Positions 25,881 to 37,100 of a stretch of DNA of 64,000 nucleotides are shown piece after piece. The notes beneath the pieces are model-generated. The model was given only the letters and a program-made list of their open reading frames with translations, was not told where the DNA came from and did no database searches. Where the stretch lies: positions 23,277,695 through 23,341,694 of the forward strand of contig NC_091143.1 in assembly GCF_041381155.1 (NCBI RefSeq). The letters run 5' to 3'. The DNA is from Argopecten irradians (taxonomy: Eukaryota; Mollusca; Bivalvia; Pectinida; Pectinidae). How positions within the stretch are numbered: position 1 is the stretch's first letter; each line of letters starts with the position of its first letter. The position numbers and the translations under genes are program-made.

Positions 25881-27454
25881 ACGGTGTTCTGTTGGAACCA
25901 CTACTGGTATGGTGTACCCAGTCAGTATGGTAGATATCATTGTAGATATAACTGTTGATAAGGAATACAAGGTTATACTGGGTATGTGCGGACTGATCAG
26001 AGTTCTAGATATCTAATGATCTGTCCGTTATGCCTGTATTCCCTATTGTTCATTCAATCATAATCATTCAATGCAACAGACATGACTTAAGTAATGATAT
26101 AGCTATTATTATTTTTTATTTCATAACGCTTCTTTGTTATTCAATCATTATGAACTACATTTATCATTCTTAGCAAGGAAATTCAATCTTTAAAGTATCG
26201 AGGGCTGGGTACGGTATATTTTGCCTTTTTGTGTGTATCTCTTTATTCTCAGTATATGTAGATTAAAGGGTTACCAAAATATGTCCCTTTGATAATCATT
26301 ATAATGTCAGGTGTTGAAATGAATTGTAAAGATTGAAAAATGCAGATTGAGAAACTATAAAAACGGAAAAAATTTTAAGATCGAGATCAAGATCTCGACG
26401 GGAAATATTGCGTTTTACTTCAGGAATATCCATATAAGTCGTTTCACATTCTTCGTTTCTGTTTTTATGTCTTTAACGCGCAAATCTTACTCCTTTGAAA
26501 CGCTTTGTCTTAACTAATATATTTTCATGCATTTCTGCAGAGGATATTTAATTAATTCCCTTGTTTAATTTATTTAGGGTCCAAAATAATGTGTTATTCA
26601 ATATTGATGTTGAGTTTGATCATATCTAAGTTGTGTTTTTTTTAATGTGAAAAGCAATGCATTGGTACAGGTCAAATTTGTTGTGGGCAACAGCGAAAGA
26701 AAAACTAAAGGAAAAAGTATACCGTCTTTTTTAAAAGTTCTGTTACCTTATTGAATTGTCCGACAGATTTGCTGTTTTCAGACGGCACAAGAGTAAAGAC
26801 TAAACAATTGAATGTTTATCTTTAACACATTGAAGAAAATCAAATGAAACAAAACGATGAGTTATGGATTTTATTTCTTAATTCAGTATTAATGTTGCAA
26901 TACCGTTAACAGAATTGTGTGGTAATGTATAAAAACCGAGATAGAATTAATATGTAATAACAGTATCTGATGATCACATTATCACAGTACGCTTGGGACA
27001 CTGCAAAATAAATATGGCCCACAATGATAAGGCAACCTTTAAATGAATTTTCAAAATACATATGTACATAGGACGGAATGCGTTGCCTCGGGTAATAATA
27101 AATAGATGCTTAAAGTATCAGTTATAAATATGAAGTTTCCTGAAATTCATCAATACATCAATACACACATAATATATCATTTTAATAACAATAACAAGTA
27201 AAATCTATGGAGACATGACATACTGACGTGACGTCTAGTTTGGAAACATTTAAAAATATGTATTCATTCTATAAACCTCATTCGCTCAAATTTCTATTTA
27301 TGCCAACACTTAAATGCTAACATCAAACAAGCCTAAATTCTTTTTGGAGCATTATACATAAAACATATACATACAAAATACAGAAATAAAAGGTACGAAC
27401 GTGATTATTCTCGTAACGCAATAGTCTATGATTGTATGATTGTTTTCTAATCCA
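25881..27454. other. Spacer between the two six-cysteine genes
   Basis: No gene or strong repeat is seen. It should contain the promoter of the 22.9-25.9 kb gene and the 3' UTR of the 27.5-30.2 kb gene. Confidence 0.5.
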
Positions 27455-28383
27455 TCAGTGTCGCCGAGCATGATACGGAGGTATATAGATGAAGGGAGGG
27501 GGCACATCGTCTGGCCCTGAGGTGATAGGGGGTACGGTATGTTTCTGGTTATTAAGGGTTGACGGTACCCCCAGTGTGTGTGTTGGAGGTATAGTGTAGT
27601 TATGGATGAGCGGCGGTAGTCGAGTCCCAGGACCTAAACACATAGAATACAATGGGGAATGTTAAATCAAGAAATGAACCCAAGATAGAAAACATGGTAT
27701 GTGGGATGTACCCAAACATTGTAAGTTTTACGATGTACACACTGTTGGTTACCATTAAATCGGAAAAGTGCAAAATAGAAGACATATCACTGCTTAAAAA
27801 TATCAGAATATGTGAAGAAAACTTTTCACAAATCATTTGGAAATGAACGTTATGGAGGAAGCTAGAAAAAAAATCAGTGTATTTGATAAAGGCCAATTAT
27901 TCGTTAAGTTTGCAATCATCATATTAATTTGTCCGTGCTTTTTACAGTGTATTTCATCAAAATTTTTGAGTTTCAATATGTTTATGAAGAAAAAAACCCA
28001 CTAAAAGATAAAACAAAATCTGGCAACTATTATTTAGATAGGAATAGAAAATAAACTATTAGATATTTTACAGCATTACCTTATTGAACTTACCAGCTTT
28101 ATGGGGTTGTGGTTGAGTGCTGACTGCGCCGTCTCCACCGGAAGTCCCCGGATATGGTTTTATAACAGCACCTTTCTGTGAGCGTTTATTGCAATGTTTA
28201 ACCAGGCACACAATCGTCACGATTATTATGATAAGGATGATTACTCCTACTACACTGCCTACAACGATTCCAATAATGGCGCTGGAATAAAACGATAACA
28301 TTCATGAGTAACGTTTATTTATAATATGATGTAACGATAATCACTACATATATAGTAATCATAGTTAACACTTGTTAATGATA

Positions 28384-28568
28384 TTCTGTATTTGCATATT
28401 AGAGAGTTAGCTCCCTTTGCGGGTAGGTATAGATTGTTACGTCATTATTTTGTGAGCACAATTCACGTCGTTCTCTCCGAAAAGTATGACATTATGCTCA
28501 CAAACACATGACGTCACAATCAATACCTACCCGCAAGGACAGATAACAATGCAATTTGCAGATACGGA
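28384..28568. mobile_element. Fold-back MITE in intron 2
   Basis: Left arm motif TTTGCGGGTAGGTAT and following TTACGTCA mirror the right arm (TGACGTCACAATCAATACC, CTACCCGCAAGG). The element is about 185 bp, non-coding, with long imperfect terminal inverted repeats. It shares end sequences with the element at 62894-62977. Confidence 0.65.
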
Positions 28569-28732
28569 AAATTAATGATTACACTAATCGTTAACGCCCC
28601 TTTTATAGTATGGCTAAAGTCTAAGCAATTACAGCGCACAGACATAAGTTATGTCAATTTGTGCAAATGGAAATAAAAGCATTTTATGCTAATCAGCAGT
28701 TGCCACTAGTTTACGACATTGAAATTTAAAAA

Positions 28733-28736
<4 letters not shown>

Positions 28737-28801
<65 letters not shown>
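28737..28801. repeat. CA dinucleotide microsatellite
   Basis: An uninterrupted CA run of about 32 repeats in intron 2 of the frameshifted gene. The open frames across it are artefacts. Confidence 0.95.
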
Positions 28802-28804
<3 letters not shown>

Positions 28805-29305
28805 CCCCCCAAAAAAATCCACAAACACAAGAAGTTCCTTTACAGACAACATAAATCTTTATAATTACATGAGAGATTTCATAACTCTGTATATACGACA
28901 AAATCACAGTAGCACTTACCTTACAAACACAGTAATATGGTTGTAATTATGGCGTTTAAATTCCTAACATATAAATTAAAGAGAGCATTACGCTTGATTA
29001 AACGCATATATGCCTTTTGTGATTTAAATACAGAACTGTATAATATTTTATTGAGTCTCTGATTAATAAACTAGTTCGTACAGATAACATTAAATACACT
29101 TGCAAATTTTAGTTAATAAGAGCTGGTTATACCATACTACTTCACAAACATGTTATGTATTCGCTAAAAAGCTTTTTACTGTTTTTACTGGTGATACGAA
29201 GAATGATCTCGCATCAATAAACGCCCTTAAACAGCATATTTGTGTGCTTTTAATTTCTAAAATTGTTTAGGATTAGGACAATTATATCTAGAGGTAATTA
29301 GTTAA

Positions 29306-29458
29306 ATGCAGAATTATGTGTTATTTCTGGGTAGGTATCGATAGTGACGTGATGATTTTGTGTGTCGCCATTTTCCAGAGACGCTTCTCAAACAAAACTG
29401 GAATTCGCAATCAATACCTACTAGGAAGGGTAGATAAATTTTGAATATGTAAATGCAT
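29306..29458. mobile_element. Diverged fold-back MITE in intron 2
   Basis: GGGTAGGTATCGATAGTGACG on the left and CAATCAATACCTAC on the right are inverted and match the core of the element at 28384-28568, with a different centre. It is an older relative of the same family. Confidence 0.5.
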
Positions 29459-30961
29459 GATATTTGGATATGAATATTTGAGATAATTGTACCCATCATG
29501 CTCACAGCAGTTCCTGGTGGCCACCGTACCACAACAAACATCTCCATCCAAAAAACTGAAACGCGTAGGTAAGTGATGTCACGTCGTCGTATTTATAGCA
29601 GGTGGTCGCTTTGGATACTGTTAAATACAAATATATCGATATAAATTATTCCATATGAACAGTAGCACGACATGTTTTCACTTAATAAAATATTACATAT
29701 TGAATATACCCACCTCAAACAGAACTAAGTGGTTGCTTTGGTCACTGTAGCAGCCATTCTGACCAATTTTTTTTATCATGACTCGATTTTATTAATGAAG
29801 CAAATGCCATATGAATACACCATGTCACGTAACAAGAAAGATCAAAGGGAACCTTTATAGTCAAGTAGGTAGTCTTACTTACATAGTCTTACGGGAAAAT
29901 GCACAAGTTAAACCCATCCAAATTCAATATATGTACTACCGGTGTTAGAACAAAGTATCGATTGCATCCTTGTAATAATCGGGATTAAACGTTGACCACT
30001 GGTGTCGAATTTTTATTAAATATTAGAAGTGTCATTTAGACTAGACTTACTCTTCTGAATCGTTTGGTCTGTCTTCCTGTGTATCTACAAGATATGGTTA
30101 TTATTTTTTGTGTCTAATTGTGGACATGTGGTTATTGTTACGCATGTACATGTAACTTACCATGAATATACACCAACCCGACCAACACCACACCTGCTAC
30201 ACCGGGTACCTCCATAGCCGTGTCGTGTTGATACCACTATCAGTGTTGTGATGATATGGTATACATCTGGTGGTTGTCATTGTGGTGTATCGTCAACTGT
30301 CGGTATTTTAAATCTGGTATAGATCTGTTGATCAGTGATAGTATTGGTATAACGCAAGTGCCTGCAAACTTAATTAATTACAATGTGAAATGGAGCGTGA
30401 TGAAGGTATTCATGTACTGATATTCACGATCTCTGAAGGAATGTATATATTGCATTGACTTTTCGAACGCTTTCATGCGAATCAACGAACGTCACGACTG
30501 TAAATCGATTACTGATTGATATTATAATGGACATTACATATTATTCATATGGGATACCTTCATCATTTAGCTATCTTAGCGAGAGATCTCCATCATTATC
30601 GTTCATTAATAAGGCAGATGTATAATTGGCTTTTTTCTGTATCTCTTTTTTGTATTTAGTAACAACTCTTATCTATTTTATTATATTTAATAAAGACCAA
30701 TTAATCATTTTCATCATGGTTTTGTGATGTATTGGCTTCAAACAGAGACTTAAACTACACAGGGATTCTAGAACTAGCGTGACAATCGAAACTCGTATCC
30801 TGACGTGCCCATTGGCGGGTATTAAATTCCAACTGGACCTGATTTTAACCTAGATTTGTACGATTTGAATAATAAATGACGTTTAGGACGCTTGAATATA
30901 TATATATATATATATATATGATAAATTTAAAGAAAAATCCTTACGGACGAAATCTATAAGA

Positions 30962-31038
30962 AATAAAAACAATAACAACTGACTAGTGAGCACTTTCGCC
31001 CCATTCAAGGGAGCTCTTCAGTCGTTATTGTTTTTATT
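30962..31038 (-). repeat. Fold-back element with a hammerhead-like core
   Basis: 21-bp arms at 30962-30982 and 31018-31038 pair with one mismatch. On the minus strand the interior reads CTGAAGA, a 5-bp stem (GCTCC/GGGGC), then GAAA, which is the conserved core order of a hammerhead ribozyme. TA and GT microsatellites flank it on either side. Confidence 0.55.
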
Positions 31039-31047
31039 ATATATATA

Positions 31048-31080
31048 TGTGTGTGTGTGTATGTGAGGGTGAGGGTGTGT

Positions 31081-31124
<44 letters not shown>
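31048..31124. repeat. GT dinucleotide microsatellite
   Basis: A GT run interrupted by short GAGG/AT variants. The open frames it creates (Cys-Val runs) are artefacts. Confidence 0.95.
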
Positions 31125-31125
<1 letters not shown>

Positions 31126-33574
31126 TATAGTGTACTTGCACTGCTTAATCAGCCTCTTACAAATATATTACTATATCTGCATGCTGTCATTGTCTATTCG
31201 AGTAAAAATTGTAGGCATTGCTTTCTCTTACCTTAGACAAGGATATCAAGGTGTATCGCTGTGAGATTTTTCTATCTCACTCTAGGGTAAAGACAAGCTA
31301 CGCGAGATCTTGCTCAACAATTAAATGACCACTCGTAGCAATATTATTAAAACGTTATTCCCGCGTACATAAGTGATACGTTTATTGGGGACACAGAGTA
31401 GTGCACGGGGTAAGAGAAAAAGAATCATTCATCCTCTTAGGGGTGAGACCAGAGATTTCAACCCTCGGGATAAGATTTTTAAGCTGCCAAACAGTCTGGA
31501 CAGCCTCGTCTATATGAGAACCTAGATTTTAATTATCGAACACAATAGCTAGCTAATATTCATTTGTTTTAAAAATACATTACAAAACTTTAACACTGTG
31601 GTCTATGTAAAAATATTAAGTTATGTTGTTCTCTTTAACAACTTAAGAATCTTACGCCCCTGGTTGAGATTCTCCTGTCTCATCCCAAAGAGGGTAAAAG
31701 ACTCTATTAATCTAAAGGTGGTTTTTATGTTTATGCTTTGTCGTCCATAAATAATTACTATTTACTTTTCGTTAAAGTCTTTTAACTTTTGGATATTTCT
31801 GATTTATTCTCATGTATCCGGTATATTGTAAATACAATTTGTTACAACATCAACATTTCTTGTTGTTTTGACAATTTCTCAAGGTTCCAAATACAGTCTG
31901 TGATAATAGTGAATATACTTACATAATAATCCACCTGTTCGACACATTTCAAATATTTTTTTCGAGCACTTACGACTCGAATCAAAATAAATATCTGTGG
32001 ATTGTTTGTGGTTTAAATTAATTCAAACATAATTGCTTTGAAGTCTTTTAGAAACCAGTAGGGGAAAAAATCAACACGTCAAAGCTGACTTTGTAAATTT
32101 TAATATTTTAATTCGTCATTATTGTAACAGTAACGATAACAGTGTTGTTGCGTGGTAGTCATAAATATAAAATGATAAATAAATAAAGTATCACAATGCA
32201 TTCGGACCATATTAATATTCCCCACATTGAAAATATAACCATATACATTTTCATAATGTTGTAGACTGGACGGAATTCATTATTATTTCATAATTTGTGA
32301 AAGAGTACATATACGAATTACATATTGGTTCTAAGAATATAGCTTGCCACCTTTATCATACAACAAAGAAAATGTTAATATGACTTGATGCAATCTCAAT
32401 TCAGTTTCCATGCAAACCAAATAATAAAACTACTCGCATTCCATTCATTATATTACTTACGTTTGCGTAACTTTCGTACTACAACATGCAGGTATCAGTA
32501 CATTTAGTTAATGACCCATATGGACATATATCATTTTAATTCCCTTGATAATCACATAGCTTACCAGCGTTAATAGTGCATTTCGTACATAATGTTTAAT
32601 ATTTTGCAGTAAATCTACATTGTTTGTATACGATATGTAATGAAAAAGTTTTTTGTAGCAGGTAACCTTTCGGAGAAAAATGTTATTGAAATATGCACTA
32701 TTGTAGTATATTCCGTATCCAAATATATCCAGTCCATATAATCAAATTAGTTACACAGAAAAGCTGTTTTTAATGCTGTAAAATACCAAGCATACGTTTA
32801 AGCAGAAACATATATACACAGAGATTAGCAACTTCGCCATTTTCACGATAGGCAGATGTACCTCTGTAAGCCCCTAGGGGCTTTTTGATAAACTCGTAAA
32901 TAGTTAAATACAACAGAATAACTTTGATATTTTATAAAAGTTAAGTAATTTTCAGATGGTTTGAGTACGATTTTGGACAGAAAAAATAATATTTTAACTT
33001 ATATATTAATTAAACAAAATGCACTTCCCGTTTTGAATGCCTGATTTTCGAAAAACCAGGTAAAATTGCTCATTTTCATACTTTTAAAAATCATATTAAA
33101 TAACATCAATTGGGAAACTGATCACATCAAACCATGATATAACGTTTAAAATTTGTGTTGATGCAAAAATATCATGTTTAAAAGAATACACTTAAAAGTA
33201 GTAAGCCAAGGGAAAATGCCTATAAACTGGAGGTCCCGCTGCCTGTCAACATAGACAAAGAATGAGTTTCCAATCTCTATGTATATATGTTTCTGATTTA
33301 AGACGAAGAAAACGATTATAAAGCGTGCAATATATCTGACCAAAGTTTATGTCTAATCAAAATACCTCATAGCATATATAGCATAAAATGTGTCCCTCAA
33401 GCACTTTTCTCACTACAGAAGAATGTATATACATAAAATGGCTCCTGAATGACATAGTTTTGCAATTTATGTATCACTTGCACTAACAAAAATATGTTCC
33501 GTCCTGGTATTTTTTCAACCCTTCCTACATGTTTTATCTTATAGGCCAATGTTACAAGCGCTACATGAACATTA

Positions 33575-33995
33575 GGACGTATATGAGAAGGATAAGTCAC
33601 ACTGGGTTTTGGGGGAGTACAAGGCAGGAGCTTTTGTGTTTGTGCACTGACCGTGACGTTGGGCGACGACTGATTTTCCTTTGATATCCGCCGGCGCAGC
33701 CTTTGATGTAGCTTGCGGGTGCGAGGGTTACCGTCTTACTTTCTGAAGCGAGCCGTCATTTCATGAGCTGTCGTATTTTTTCAACGAAAGTTTAAGACAT
33801 AGCCTCTAAATCTTTCGTCCTTAAAACAAGTTATAAACGTTGTGAAATTTAATAAACTTTACATTGGTGTTTCGTTTGACTCGATAAGACAAGTATTTGT
33901 TGAGAAAAACGGTTTGTATTCCCGGTTCATAGGCGTCTCGCGTGGTGTTTAGTAATGTAAAGAGACAGACACGAATCCTTCTCACTTATAAATCC
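33575..33995. mobile_element. 421-bp insertion flanked by a 22-bp direct repeat
   Basis: The 22 bases at 33553-33574 (starting TACAAGCGCTACATGAACAT) recur exactly at 33996-34017, which suggests a target-site duplication. Inside the flanks, TGAGAAGGAT (left) and ATCCTTCTCA (right) are inverted. The element is less AT-rich than its surroundings. No open frame or poly(A) tail is obvious, so its class is undetermined. It lies within about 110 bp of the villin-like stop codon and probably in or next to its 3' UTR. Confidence 0.55.
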
Positions 33996-34106
33996 TACAA
34001 GCGCTACATGAACATTATATTTATATGATTAGGTCGGGTGGTAGGTGTGGACGCTTCCCGAGAGTGTCCGGGGCACTGATGAATAAGCCATGCGTGTCGA
34101 CTGTAA

Positions 34107-37100
34107 TCACGGTTCCCGAGGGGTCGGGGTACTGATAGACAAGGGTGTTGGGGTAGGAGGAATGTAAGCCAGCCGTGTCGACCGTAATATCTGTTGTTGT
34201 TTCCACATAGGTAGACGGTAAAATTCAGCGCGGCTGTGGCGCATGACGTCACAGAACTGTTTGTCTGTTAGATGGAACTGAAAAAATAATCAAACAATTG
34301 TAAATTGATCAATCAAGTACGATAAAGTCAATATTAGTATCGATATTAAACAATGAAAAGAAATACCTACATGTAAATGAATACTAATGACACGATCAAA
34401 ACTGCATCATCGTGACAACGACAGACGTAAATAACATTTATATTTGTAGCGAGACTTAAAAAAGATGTTTGAAACGGAGTTCTTGGAAACAAAGCGTTCT
34501 CTATATCATCATTGCCGCCAAAACATATCAAGGCAAGGTCGATCCTTAGTCATGTCACAATAAAATGTCAAAAATAATTGAATTATCAACAGCATTTACT
34601 AGTAGAGTGATGCTTATGCGATGAAGACATGACTTAATACTCGTATATTTTTCGTATATATTATTAGTAGGTAAACAAATCGGCATCTAATAAGAAAGAT
34701 ACAAACAAAATACTTCAATATCAGCCGCATAAAAGTAAAAAAACAAATATGTAAGAATTTCTATAAGATGTGAAAACAGCGAAATCAACATCGTTTTATA
34801 TTCAACAACATTAAACATGTATCGTGCATTTGTGTGACAAAGTATTCACCTCTCTGTGCTGCTCATCTACATCCTCTGGTTGTTCCTCACGCAGGAGAAG
34901 GCGGTAGTCGTGTTTAGGATAATTCATGTAGGTCTTATCAACCAACTGAAAGAGAAACAAATGTTCTTTATGACTGTATAAACGTCATGTTTGTCTATAT
35001 CGTAAAAATTGTATGTTGCAGACAGAAAACCTTAGAAAAAAATCTGCAAAATTACAATGAACATATTCATAATTATTGGCAGTTAACATGAGTTGTCGCC
35101 CCTTACCTGTTGTTCTGTGTCTATCTGTGCATTCTCCTGACGTATTCGTTTTCTAACCATGTCATATTTATCTTTGCCCTGAAATACACGTAACAACAAA
35201 ATAACGTTACACAATTTATATTTACTAATCTAAAGAGTTAAAATGGGCAAAAAACATTGTAGTATATGGAGTCTAAGCATAATATTTCACTCGGTAAATG
35301 TATCCATTTTGTTCATTTTATGTTACACTTTTACACTTTCAGATATGTCTTATCACATATAGCCAAGATGTTGACGCGAGCCGCGTTTACGAAGAAACAA
35401 AACCGTCTGAATGTACACCAGGAAAGGGCGATGGCTGACATCTAGCACACTAGTCGTAAAAGCAAACACTGGTCAGAATGGATAACTGTAGAATGTCTCG
35501 GTAAACAAAAATCAGAGCGATAGAATGAAAAAATTAGAGGGTATTGGTATGGGATACGAAGGAAGAATACGTACACAGTATCCATTGCAAGACCATCGCC
35601 TGAAGTACTTTGTGAATGTTTCAGATTCATTGTTCTGAGATGTCATCCAAACGTGCACCGCGTCAAACCTTCTTCCTGCTGGATCTTTAAGCATATAGGC
35701 CTAGATGCATGTGCAACGGAAAAATAGATTAGTACACAATATCTGGTGTGTATGTCTTTGATATTTTTATATTTCATGTTGGTGCTTGAAATCCATTTGG
35801 AATTATCAAAACACCTTTGCCATTTTCTTTGTACAAGTGAAATTAAACGGTTAACGATTCCAACCTACCTTGATTATATCGTATGCCCGAGAGCTTACAG
35901 TGTCGTCCACCGAGGAACCTATCCATAAGTACACCTGTAATATGGCAAAACCAAAATATTTCAAAACATGTACTGTGCTCATTTATTTTGTGAAACGTAA
36001 CTTTAGCCTTACTCGTGATGTTCAATTGATATTCAACCTTTAAATATATAAAGCACTACTCCACTGGTATCGATGTTTGATTGCACATAGTTTGTAAGAA
36101 CCTGCATTGGTTGGCTAAATTTTGTAACTTTATAAAATGTAAAAAAATAGAAAATGTTTAAGGAAGAAAATCGACAGAAAAGAAAAAAATATATAAATGA
36201 CCACACAATTTGTTCAACATCTTGTGAAAGCTTACTCACCAAATCAAAAGTATCTAGAATGAATATATTTGCGTCCGTCAAATCCTACAAAAAATAAAGT
36301 CAAATACACTTGTCATACCGTAAAAATGTATCGGTGATTCTGGGTTTTGTGAGACTAAATTGCATAAGCTTTTTACAAGCAGACTTATATTAGGGCGCGT
36401 GAGTACAAGGGAGATAACTCCCACTTTATGATTGTCACGAAAAACAAATTGGTGAATTTCAAATATAAAATTCAATTTCGTAGATGCTTTTCTTGTGTTA
36501 ATCATGTATTATTCTTAAGAAGGATAAATCGTTTCCTAATAATCAATTAAAGCAACTAAATGAAAGGGCAAAACATATTTTACCTGTTGCGTGAAATTGT
36601 CGATATCATTAAATCGGTATTGGGAGTCTGGTCCCACGTGACAGATTACCATCCGGGGAGGGCGGCGTTCTAGTTTCTATAAATAACAGAAAACAATAAA
36701 AATATGCAATACACATAATCTTTCACTACAATCATCAATATAAACCCTCTTTTTAGATAATATATATTTTTTTTCATTTAAAAGAACAAGGAGATCATTT
36801 AAACAGACTATGTTAACCTGATACAGATTACTTACCTCTTGGGTAAAATCCTTTGGATAAACTTCTTGTGCTCCCATCATGTCCCAAAAAGTGTTACCCT
36901 CTTTGCCTTCTGTTACGATATCAAAGGTGTACATTCTGAAAATTACAATAAAGCGTTAAATGAAAAGAATGCATACCCACATTAAAGATTACATAGTAGG
37001 AATTAAGTGTTATTCAACATATGATCAATGTATTGTTGCTTTTGTTAATTGACACATTTTAAAATAATCTTACCTGGAAGGATTAAGAAATCCCAATAAG

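Larger units (their letters stand above)
27455..30215 (-). pseudogene. Six-cysteine membrane protein paralogue (Shisa/CYYR1-like) with frameshift in exon 2
   Basis: Four exons at 30161-30215, 29493-29617, 28094-28281 and 27455-27633 mirror the neighbouring gene in order and in border positions. Exon 1 gives a signal peptide (MEVPGVAGVVLVGLVYIH). Exon 3 gives the transmembrane segment (IIGIVVGSVVGVIILIIIIV) and a basic KHCNK stretch. Exon 4 gives a longer Pro-rich tail ending VPPPFIYIPPYHARRH. Exon 2 keeps TTCYKY at its start and DVCCGTVATRNCCEHDG at its end, but in different frames. The exon is 125 nt against 130 nt in the paralogue, a length that breaks the frame. Read straight through, it stops at 29502-29504 before the transmembrane exon, and the second cysteine is missing. 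Exons 3 and 4 show no decay, so this may be a young pseudogene, a null allele, or an assembly indel. Confidence 0.7.
30216..34106. other. Spacer between the frameshifted gene and the villin-like gene
   Basis: No supported exon. It contains a TA run (about 30896-30919), a fold-back element (30962-31038), a GT microsatellite (about 31048-31124) and an insertion with a 22-bp duplication (33575-33995). The remainder is unremarkable AT-rich DNA. Confidence 0.6.

Noticed and set aside
28689..28946. Frames encoding Cys-Val or His-Thr runs
   Set aside because: They are translation of a CA microsatellite. The similar frames at 31051-31264 are translation of a GT microsatellite.
29569..29594. Possible 27-bp micro-intron in exon 2 of the frameshifted six-cysteine gene (GT near 29590, AG near 29568) that might rescue the frame
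   Set aside because: It is far below a workable intron size, and removing 27 bases does not change the frame, so it cannot fix the shift.
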